DNA from: a bacterium
GTDB lineage: Bacteria > Patescibacteriota > Microgenomatia > UBA1406 > GWC2-37-13
DNA length: 64,000 nucleotides
Direction of reading: 5' to 3'
Assembly: GCA_021825445.1 (NCBI GenBank)
Contig: JAKAHA010000003.1
Coordinates: 37,969-101,968 of the forward strand
Shown: in pieces, positions 56,448 through 64,000 of the stretch
Numbering within the stretch: the stretch's first letter is position 1
Layout of the letters: each line of letters starts with the position of its first letter
The notes under the pieces: generated by a model
What the model was told of the DNA's origin: nothing
What the model saw: only the letters and a program-made list of their open reading frames with translations
The model's database searches: none
Translations under genes and position numbers: made by a program

Positions 56448-58276
56448 TATTTTTTTATCTTAATCGTAAATGCCCGGTAAAGTAAAAATAGAAAAGATAA
56501 ACCAAAAATAACTGCAAAAATGTCAATAATTAACGTATAAAAAGCAGGAATAACTTTAATATTTTGCTTCAATAATTCTTTATTTAAAACATCGATTACC
56601 AATTCTCCATCAACACTTCTATTTTTTACTTTGGATGAAAAATTAAATGATATTGTTCTTTTTTCAAATGGTGCCAATACTGGAATAATAAGCTTATCTT
56701 TCTCAAGAATAATATTTTTTGCTTTTAAAAATATGGGTACAGACCACAAATAACTACTTCCGTTATTTTTTATAATAAATTTACCCTTATACAACTCATT
56801 ATCAGCAATAGTTGTTGCAAAATCTATCCCCTCAATAACTATTTCTTTTCTTTCCAGTGGCTGGCTGATAACTGGTTTAATTAAAATATCACGTGAATTT
56901 TCAATCTTATACATCCCGGCTGCAAGTGGCGAGTCTGGATTTTTTCCATGAATTACAAATGCAATATGATTTAAATCGAATGAATTAAAATAGTTGATAC
57001 CTGAGGTATTTTCCCAAGTAGGGTCGACCGAAATCCAATTTTCTGTTTTTAAATCAAAATATTCTGGCCATGAATGCAGGACATCGGAAGATAAAGAGAT
57101 TGGTTGCAATCTTGGATCAAGCGAAAATCCATAACCTTCCACCTCTCGGCTATAGATTCCTTTTTCGCGAGCGATTCCCACAAAAAGATCTGTAAATTCA
57201 AGGCAAACTGCTTGATCAGGATGCATTAGGACAATATCTGCTCCCAGCCTTTTATTATTATTGGAGCTAACTTTGTTGTAATCATATTTAAGTTTACCTA
57301 CAACAAAATCATAAATTAATTTTGGATCTGTTAAATTTTTGATCAAATCAACATTATTGATTTGCCAATATTTTTTTGCCGTAAGAAGATAATTTTTTTG
57401 TTTATTAATTTCTGTTCGAAAATACGGAGTAGAATCTTCTCTAGTTTTTGCATAAACCTCAATAAAACTTTTGTAATTAATTATCTTTGTTTCAAGTGGT
57501 TTGAGTAAATATTTACCTAAATAATTACCATCCTCGTCCAGTCTAGTTGATTCTGGAGCAGGGTCAATAGATTGTATAAATATTTTTTGATTCGATGTCT
57601 CAGGAGGGAAAGCGATTTCTGTAAAGACCGAATATATTTGATTATTTTTTAAATGATATGTTAATTCTGCTTGATAATTTTGAGCTTCTCCAAACACAGC
57701 ATAAATTGTTTTAGTCTTTGGATTATTCCAAATTATTTTATTACCTGTAACTACATCTGGATTAGGTTTTGCAATTGAAATTTTTTTATTTGTGGTTTCT
57801 GGTAGATTAACCGTAATTGAATAAGACTCATTTTGCGTATTTTCAATTACCGGTAAAACAACTTCCCAAACTTTTCCATTGACTTTAAATAAATTTGCTT
57901 GATCAAAACTTAAAAAAAAAGTATTAACGGAATCTTTGCCGATATTTGGATTTTTAAATTCCAGTTCAATTTTTGTTTTTTCCGATTCGTTAATAATTTT
58001 TGGTGTAATATACCCGTTGTCGTCTGATGTTTTCAGATTATTAATCGCAAAAGTATTAGGAAAACTTATAGAAAATTTACTAACATAAACCTCCGTCTTT
58101 AGATTGGTAATTTTTATCTTAAAATCTACTTGCGAATTTAAATTATTTTGAGACTGAGAAAGATTGTATTCCACCTGATAATCGGTCTTGAAGTCAGAAG
58201 CATAAACAGGAATAGATGATAGATGAAAGATGATAGATGATAGAAACAAAACAAAAAAATATTTAAAAAATTTCAT
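56447..58276 (-). CDS. transglutaminase-like domain membrane protein
   Basis: AVCLEFTDLFVGIAREKGI / VLHSWPEYFD / SVDPTWENT Cys-His-Asp triad. Confidence 0.8.
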   Translation of the reverse strand: MKFFKYFFVLFLSSIIFHLSSIPVYASDFKTDYQVEYNLSQSQNNLNSQVDFKIKITNLKTEVYVSKFSISFPNTFAINNLKTSDDNGYITPKIINESEKTKIELEFKNPNIGKDSVNTFFLSFDQANLFKVNGKVWEVVLPVIENTQNESYSITVNLPETTNKKISIAKPNPDVVTGNKIIWNNPKTKTIYAVFGEAQNYQAELTYHLKNNQIYSVFTEIAFPPETSNQKIFIQSIDPAPESTRLDEDGNYLGKYLLKPLETKIINYKSFIEVYAKTREDSTPYFRTEINKQKNYLLTAKKYWQINNVDLIKNLTDPKLIYDFVVGKLKYDYNKVSSNNNKRLGADIVLMHPDQAVCLEFTDLFVGIAREKGIYSREVEGYGFSLDPRLQPISLSSDVLHSWPEYFDLKTENWISVDPTWENTSGINYFNSFDLNHIAFVIHGKNPDSPLAAGMYKIENSRDILIKPVISQPLERKEIVIEGIDFATTIADNELYKGKFIIKNNGSSYLWSVPIFLKAKNIILEKDKLIIPVLAPFEKRTISFNFSSKVKNRSVDGELVIDVLNKELLKQNIKVIPAFYTLIIDIFAVIFGLSFLFLLYRAFTIKIKK

Positions 58277-58283
58277 AGTGAGA

Positions 58284-61175
58284 TTATTTCATTTTACTTA
58301 AATATTGTCCCGTATAGGAAGATTTTACCTTAAATATTCCATCAAGTGGACCCTGATATATAACTTCTCCACCTTTATCTCCTCCATCAGGTCCTAGATC
58401 AATTATATATTGACAACTTTTAATAACATCAAGATTATGTTCTATCACTATGACTGTATTGCCACGATCGACCAATTCTGTAATTGAATGAAGTAATTTT
58501 TCAATATCATAAAAATGAAGACCTGTTGTTGGCTCATCAAGTATGTAGATAGTTCGTCCCGTATCGCGACGTGAAAGCTCATTAGCAAGCTTTAATCTTT
58601 GAGCTTCTCCTCCAGACAAAGTAGGAGCTGGTTGACCTAATTCCAAGTACCCTAATCCGGTTTTTTGCAAGAAACTTAATTTTGAGTAAACTTTAAAATA
58701 ACTATTAAAAAATATTAAAGCTTCGTCAACTGTCATCTTTAAAATTTCATAAATATTTTTACCTTTATATTTAACTTCCAGTGTCTCTTTGTTATAGCGA
58801 TTACCTTGGCAGACATCACAAATTACATAAACATCAGCCAAAAATTGCATTTCAATTTTCAAAACTCCTGCTCCTTGACATTTTTCACATCGACCACCTT
58901 TAATATTAAAGGAAAACCTTCCTTTCTCAAATCCTCGCTCTCGAGCATCAACGGTTGATGCAAAAATCTCTCTGATTTCATCAAAAAAGCCTATATAAGT
59001 TGCTGGGTTTGACCGAGGCGTTCTACCTATTGGTGATTGATCAACCATATGGACTCGATCAAGATATTGATAACCTTCAATTTTTTTAAACTCACCAATT
59101 TTATCGTGAAAATACCCATCTAAATAATATTTAAGAGCAGGATAGATAGTCTCGGTAACTAAAGAAGATTTACCAGTTCCCGAAACTCCCGTCACTCCAA
59201 TTAAATTTCCAAGAGGAATTTTTACGTTGATATTTTTTAAATTGTTATGAGTGATTCCAGAAATTATCAATTCTCCATGATTTTTTTGTAGGGAACAAAT
59301 ATTTTTGTTCCCTACGTTAATCGTTTTTTCCCCTGTTAAATATTGCCCCGTCAATGATGTTTTTGATTTTTTCATTTCTGAAAGTTGACCGCTGAAAGTT
59401 ATTTTACCTCCATTTTTACCTGCCTTTTCTCCAAGCTCAACTAAATAATCGGCTGTTTCCATCGTTTCCCTATCATGTTCAACTACAATTAAACTATTTC
59501 CTAAATCACGAAGATTTTTCAAAGTTGTAATTAATGAGGCGACGTCTTTTGGATGGAGTCCGATTGATGGTTCGTCCAATACATAAAGAACCCCAGTCAA
59601 ACCACTTCCAATTTGGGAAGCAAGCCGAATCCTTTGAAGTTCACCACCAGATAATGTTCCAGCTTTTCTACTTATTGTCAAATACGATAAACCGACGCTG
59701 TTTAAAAAATTTAGTCTGCTTAGAATTTCTTTAATTATCGGTTGGGCAATTTGCTTTTCGTAAATTGATAAGCTCAATTCAAGTTTTTCTTTAAAATAAA
59801 TCGTTAGATGATCTATGGAAAAATCCGAAACTTGAGTAATATTATTTTTATCAATAGTGATTGCTAAAATCTCAGGTTTGAGTCTTAAACCTTTACACTT
59901 TGGACAAGTTTCCTCACGCATATATTTTTGTATTTCCATCGCTGAATAATCACCTTGAGTTTCACTATGTCTTCTTTCCAATTCCGTAACGATTCCTGTA
60001 AATTTTTCTTTGATTGTGGTTGGCTTACCAAAACGATTTACTCCTTCAACTAGATATTCTTTATTTGTCCCCTTAAGAAGTATATTTATTTCTTTACTAG
60101 TTAATTTACCCATTGGTAAATTAGTATTTATTTTTTCAGTTTTACATACTTGTTTTATCAACTTTACATACCACGTTTCATGAAAAAATAACTTGTTAAA
60201 AGGAAGAATTCCACCTTCCAGGACCGAAAGATTTTTATTTAAAATCAATTCGGGTTCTACCGCAAATATTGTTCCTATTCCGCGACAATTTTCACAGGCT
60301 CCAAGTGGCGAATTAAATGAAAACATCCTTGGCTCAATTTCAAATAAAGAAATATTACAAACTGGACAAGAAAATTTTTCCGAATATAAATGCTCCAATT
60401 CCCCAGTTTTGATAATCACCAGCCCGTCTGAAAGTTTTAATGATTGTTCAACAGCTGTGACCAATCTCGATCTTAAATTTTCTACAAAAACCTTATTTTT
60501 CATTTCTTTATATCCAAATGAAATCGCATCGATGATTGTTTCAATTTTATGTTTATTAGTTTTAATTAAATTTATTTCCGAATCTAAACTAAAAGTCTTT
60601 CCGTCGACAATTATTTGACTTAAACCTTTTGACCTGAGATTGTCAAAAAGATCTTTGAATTCGCCTTTTTTATTTCTAACAATTGGAGATATTATTAAAA
60701 ATTTATGTGGTTTAATTTTATCTATTAAAGTTTTATTTTCTATTTCTTTCATTATTCTTTCAACAATTTCATCAATCGACATTTTAACTATCTCCCTTTT
60801 GCATGTTGGACAATGTGGATGACCGACTTTAGCAAAAAGAAGTCGAAGATAATCGTAAATTTCGGTAATTGTTCCAACCGTTGATCGAGGATTATGAGAA
60901 GTTGTCTTTTGATCAATTGATATTGCAGGAGATAATCCTTCAATCAAGTCAACATCAGGTTTATCCATTATTCCTAAAAACTGGCGAGCATACGCAGATA
61001 GCGACTCAACATAACGCCGTTGTCCTTCGGCATAGATCGTGTCAAAAGCCAAAGAAGATTTGCCACTTCCTGAGATTCCAGTGATAACAACAAATTTGTT
61101 TTTTGGAATATCAACGCCGATATTTTTTAAGTTATGTTGGCGAGCACCGCGTATTTTTATGTAATCCATATGCAA
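58284..61175 (-). CDS. uvrA: excinuclease ABC subunit A
   Basis: [60 protein letters not shown]. Confidence 0.97.
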   Translation of the reverse strand: MHMDYIKIRGARQHNLKNIGVDIPKNKFVVITGISGSGKSSLAFDTIYAEGQRRYVESLSAYARQFLGIMDKPDVDLIEGLSPAISIDQKTTSHNPRSTVGTITEIYDYLRLLFAKVGHPHCPTCKREIVKMSIDEIVERIMKEIENKTLIDKIKPHKFLIISPIVRNKKGEFKDLFDNLRSKGLSQIIVDGKTFSLDSEINLIKTNKHKIETIIDAISFGYKEMKNKVFVENLRSRLVTAVEQSLKLSDGLVIIKTGELEHLYSEKFSCPVCNISLFEIEPRMFSFNSPLGACENCRGIGTIFAVEPELILNKNLSVLEGGILPFNKLFFHETWYVKLIKQVCKTEKINTNLPMGKLTSKEINILLKGTNKEYLVEGVNRFGKPTTIKEKFTGIVTELERRHSETQGDYSAMEIQKYMREETCPKCKGLRLKPEILAITIDKNNITQVSDFSIDHLTIYFKEKLELSLSIYEKQIAQPIIKEILSRLNFLNSVGLSYLTISRKAGTLSGGELQRIRLASQIGSGLTGVLYVLDEPSIGLHPKDVASLITTLKNLRDLGNSLIVVEHDRETMETADYLVELGEKAGKNGGKITFSGQLSEMKKSKTSLTGQYLTGEKTINVGNKNICSLQKNHGELIISGITHNNLKNINVKIPLGNLIGVTGVSGTGKSSLVTETIYPALKYYLDGYFHDKIGEFKKIEGYQYLDRVHMVDQSPIGRTPRSNPATYIGFFDEIREIFASTVDARERGFEKGRFSFNIKGGRCEKCQGAGVLKIEMQFLADVYVICDVCQGNRYNKETLEVKYKGKNIYEILKMTVDEALIFFNSYFKVYSKLSFLQKTGLGYLELGQPAPTLSGGEAQRLKLANELSRRDTGRTIYILDEPTTGLHFYDIEKLLHSITELVDRGNTVIVIEHNLDVIKSCQYIIDLGPDGGDKGGEVIYQGPLDGIFKVKSSYTGQYLSKMK
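59288..59315. repeat. 28-nt GTAG-family palindrome inside uvrA
   Basis: GTAGGGAACAAATATTTTTGTTCCCTAC; encodes part of [12 protein letters not shown]. Confidence 0.9.
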
Positions 61176-61282
61176 AATTTCTAATTACTAATTACCTAAT
61201 TAACCTAAATAATGACCAATATTCCAATTGGTTATTGGAGTTTGGTTATTTTTTAGAAATTAGGTCAATTTGATTAATTATG

Positions 61283-63319
61283 TCAATTTTTAATCTCCTT
61301 AACTTTCTCTCTTATCTTAATCGCCAGTTCAAAGTTCAAATTTTCTGCCTGGTTTTTCATTTCTTTTTCCATTTTTTTAATTAGCTTTTTTTTATCAAAC
61401 GGCGTCAAACTATCAATATTCATTTCATCTAGATATCTTGAATCAAAGTCAAGGGTCAAAAACAAACTTTTTTCATCCTGATTCACAATTTTCTCTCTGA
61501 TTGGTTTATAAATTGTTTTTGGAGTAATGTTGTGTTTTGTATTGTATTCAACTTGATATTTTCTTCTTCGGTTGATTTCCTCAACTGCCTCCGTAATTGA
61601 TTTGGTCATTATATCAGCATAAAGAATAACTTGACCGGTAATATTGCGGGCAGCGCGCCCCATGGTTTGGACAAGTGAAGTCCGCGACCTTAAAAATCCC
61701 TCGCGATCGGCGTCTAAAATTGCGACCAACGTTACCTCAGGTAAATCTAATCCTTCCCGAAGCAAATTAACTCCAATTAAAACGTCAAAATTTCCCTTTC
61801 TTAAATTTTCCAAAATATTTGATCTTTCCAAAGTTTTTACATCACTATGGAGATATGCGGCATTAATTTTTTTCTCTTTTAAGTAAGTCGACAAATCCTC
61901 AGCCATTTTTTTTGTTAAAGTTGTGACAAGAACTTTTTCTTTCTTAGAAACTCGCTTTTCAATTTCTAAAATTAAATCCTGGACTTCATTAGTCGCTGGT
62001 TTAATAATGATTTCCGGATCAACTATCCCAGTTGGTCTGATTAGTTGCTCAACAATACCGCTAGACTTTGAACTTTGATCTTTGATTTTTGACCTTTCTA
62101 TCTCCCATTCATTCGGTGTTGCTGAAACATAAATTATTTTTTTTACCATCGGATAAAACTCTTCAAATTTTAGAGGTCGATTATCAAGAGCCGACCTTAA
62201 GCGAAATCCATAATCAATCAAAGTATTCTTTCGTGAGTAATCTCCATTAAACATTCCGCGAATTTGGGGAACCGTCATATGAGATTCATCGATAAAAAGT
62301 AACCAATCATCTCCATATTGTTGATTAAAATAATTGATCAAAGAATAGGGAGCATCGCCAGGTTTCCTCCCGTCAAAATATCGAGAATAATTTTCAATTC
62401 CATTTACATAACCGACCTCTTTTATCATTTCCAAATCATAATTAACTTTGCGGACTAATCTTTGCATTTCAACTATCTTATTTTTCTTTTTTAAGGCATC
62501 CGCTTCTTTTTTTAAATCGTCCCTGATTTGTTGTTCGGCACTTTTAAAAATAGCTGGATCCATTAGGTAATGTTTGGCGGGATAGATTATTAAACTCGTG
62601 ACTAGTGACTGGTGATTAGTGATTAGTTTGCCGGAAATGGGCTCAAACTGCTCAATTTTTTTAACAATATTATTTTCCAAAGTTACTCTATAACCAATAT
62701 CTTCGTAGGCAGGATAAATGTCGATTCTGTCTCCTCGAATTCTAAAAGTTCCTCTTTTAAAATCAAATTCACTTCGAGAATATTGGAGTTCTATCAAACG
62801 TCTGGCAATTTGTTTAATCTCAATTTTTTGTCCAATTTCTAATTCTAAAATAAAACGACCATATTCAACTGGTGAGCCGATGTTATAAATACAAGAAACA
62901 GAGGCAACGACTACTACGTCCTTACGGGTCAAAATATTAGTTGTGGCTTTTAATCGAAGCTTATCAATCAATTCATTGATCTGAGCTTCTTTTTCGATGT
63001 AAGTATCAGACGATGGCATATAAGCTTCCGGTTGATAATAATCGTAGTAAGAGACAAAATATGAAACGGCGTTTTCAGGAAAGAAATCACGAAACTCTTG
63101 ATAAAGTTGACCTGCTAAAGTTTTATTGTGAGAAATAATTAAAGTCGGCATTTGTAATTTTTGGATGACATTGGCGAGAGTAAAAGTCTTCCCTGACCCT
63201 GTCACTCCTAGAAGCACTTGATCTTTTTTACCCAACTTAACGCCTGCGACTAGTTTTTCAATCGCCTGCGGCTGATCTCCTGTTGGGGAAAATGAGGATT
63301 TTAGTTTAAACATAAGCAA
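61283..63319 (-). CDS. uvrB: excinuclease ABC subunit B
   Basis: SPTGDQPQAIEKLVAGV, LLGVTGSGKTFT, YFVSYYDYYQPEAYMPSSDTYIEKEAQIN. Confidence 0.97.
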   Translation of the reverse strand: MLMFKLKSSFSPTGDQPQAIEKLVAGVKLGKKDQVLLGVTGSGKTFTLANVIQKLQMPTLIISHNKTLAGQLYQEFRDFFPENAVSYFVSYYDYYQPEAYMPSSDTYIEKEAQINELIDKLRLKATTNILTRKDVVVVASVSCIYNIGSPVEYGRFILELEIGQKIEIKQIARRLIELQYSRSEFDFKRGTFRIRGDRIDIYPAYEDIGYRVTLENNIVKKIEQFEPISGKLITNHQSLVTSLIIYPAKHYLMDPAIFKSAEQQIRDDLKKEADALKKKNKIVEMQRLVRKVNYDLEMIKEVGYVNGIENYSRYFDGRKPGDAPYSLINYFNQQYGDDWLLFIDESHMTVPQIRGMFNGDYSRKNTLIDYGFRLRSALDNRPLKFEEFYPMVKKIIYVSATPNEWEIERSKIKDQSSKSSGIVEQLIRPTGIVDPEIIIKPATNEVQDLILEIEKRVSKKEKVLVTTLTKKMAEDLSTYLKEKKINAAYLHSDVKTLERSNILENLRKGNFDVLIGVNLLREGLDLPEVTLVAILDADREGFLRSRTSLVQTMGRAARNITGQVILYADIMTKSITEAVEEINRRRKYQVEYNTKHNITPKTIYKPIREKIVNQDEKSLFLTLDFDSRYLDEMNIDSLTPFDKKKLIKKMEKEMKNQAENLNFELAIKIREKVKEIKN

Positions 63320-63368
63320 CCAATAATTTTACACCACTTTTTATCAATTTAGTAGATATAATTGTTAA

Positions 63369-64000
63369 ATGGATGTAATTAAATTTCTGATTGACTTTAT
63401 AATACATATCGACGTACATTTGGGATCAATCATCTCCACTTATGGACTTGTAACTTACATTATTTTATTTCTTATTATTTTCATGGAAACTGGACTCGTA
63501 TTTACACCTTTTTTACCAGGAGACTCTCTTCTTTTTGCCGCTGGTGCTTTTGCGGCCATTGGCTCTTTAAATATTTGGCTACTGTTTTTACTTATGGCAA
63601 TAGCTGCAGTACTTGGTGATACAGCTAACTACTGGATCGGTTATTTATTCGGCAAAAAAATTGTTGCTCATCCGAAGATTCCAATTGACGAAAGCCATAT
63701 CGAAGAAACCCAAAAATTTTTTCATAAACATGGTGGTAAGACAATTATCATGGCGCGATTCATGCCTTTTGTGAGAACCTTTGCTCCATTTGTAGCCGGA
63801 ATTGGAAGGATGGATTACAAGCAATTTATTTCTTTTAATTTAATTGGTGGAATTTTATGGGTAGCTGTTGCAACTTTTTCCGGATATTTTTTTGGCAACA
63901 TTGAGTTTGTCAAAAAAAATTTTTCTTTGGTAATATTTGGAGTTATTATTATATCACTACTGCCAATTATATTTGAATTTTTCAGAAATAAAATTCAAAA
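63369..64000 (+). CDS. DedA-family membrane protein (partial, runs off window)
   Basis: MDVIKFLIDFIIHIDVHLGS..., FLPGDSLLFAAGAFAAIG, RFMPFVRTFAPFVAGIGRMDY; TATAAT 6 nt upstream. Confidence 0.88.
   Translation, partial: MDVIKFLIDFIIHIDVHLGSIISTYGLVTYIILFLIIFMETGLVFTPFLPGDSLLFAAGAFAAIGSLNIWLLFLLMAIAAVLGDTANYWIGYLFGKKIVAHPKIPIDESHIEETQKFFHKHGGKTIIMARFMPFVRTFAPFVAGIGRMDYKQFISFNLIGGILWVAVATFSGYFFGNIEFVKKNFSLVIFGVIIISLLPIIFEFFRNKIQ

Noticed and set aside
58284-61175. Antisense ORFs inside uvrA (59534, 60193, 60640, 60869)
   Set aside because: Shadow ORFs of a well-supported CDS.
1-64000. CRISPR array
   Set aside because: No regularly spaced direct repeats or cas genes; the repeats seen are dispersed palindromes.
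1-64000. UGA recoding (as in Gracilibacteria/Absconditabacteria)
   Set aside because: Genes such as rmuC end naturally at TGA and standard-code ORFs have expected full lengths.

Overview
AT-rich, gene-dense bacterial chromosome segment. Gene content (DUF4012, DUF3048, DUF5679, DUF4446, PEGA proteins, short IF-2, sparse biosynthesis) is consistent with a Patescibacteria/CPR genome, possibly Microgenomates-like; this is inferred from content only. Recognisable blocks: sugar-nucleotide/glycosyltransferase genes (rfbB, rfbD, ugd, UXS-like, GT2-GtrA), argH-argG-argF-argS, radA, EF-P/EpmA, hrcA-grpE-dnaK-dnaJ, secDF, rplY-nusA-infB, rmuC, recJ, aspS fused to a YbaK-like domain, uvrB-uvrA-uvrC, secG and one tRNA-Leu(GAG). 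Strongest observations: (1) a candidate attenuator before argH, with a leaderless 24-codon leader ORF carrying tandem Arg codons and mutually exclusive antiterminator/terminator hairpins; (2) a second leader-ORF/terminator region at about 48.0 kb; (3) a family of 28-nt GTAG...CTAC palindromes, several inserted in frame in recJ, uvrC, uvrA and cca; (4) BIME-like paired palindromes abutting promoters; (5) a recurrent architecture with TATAAT exactly 6 nt upstream of the ATG, implying leaderless transcripts; (6) a CIRCE-like 27-nt operator at hrcA. Functional calls come from reading motifs, not from searches. Hand-counted coordinates may be off by 1-2 nt, especially at 47.9-48.1 kb.
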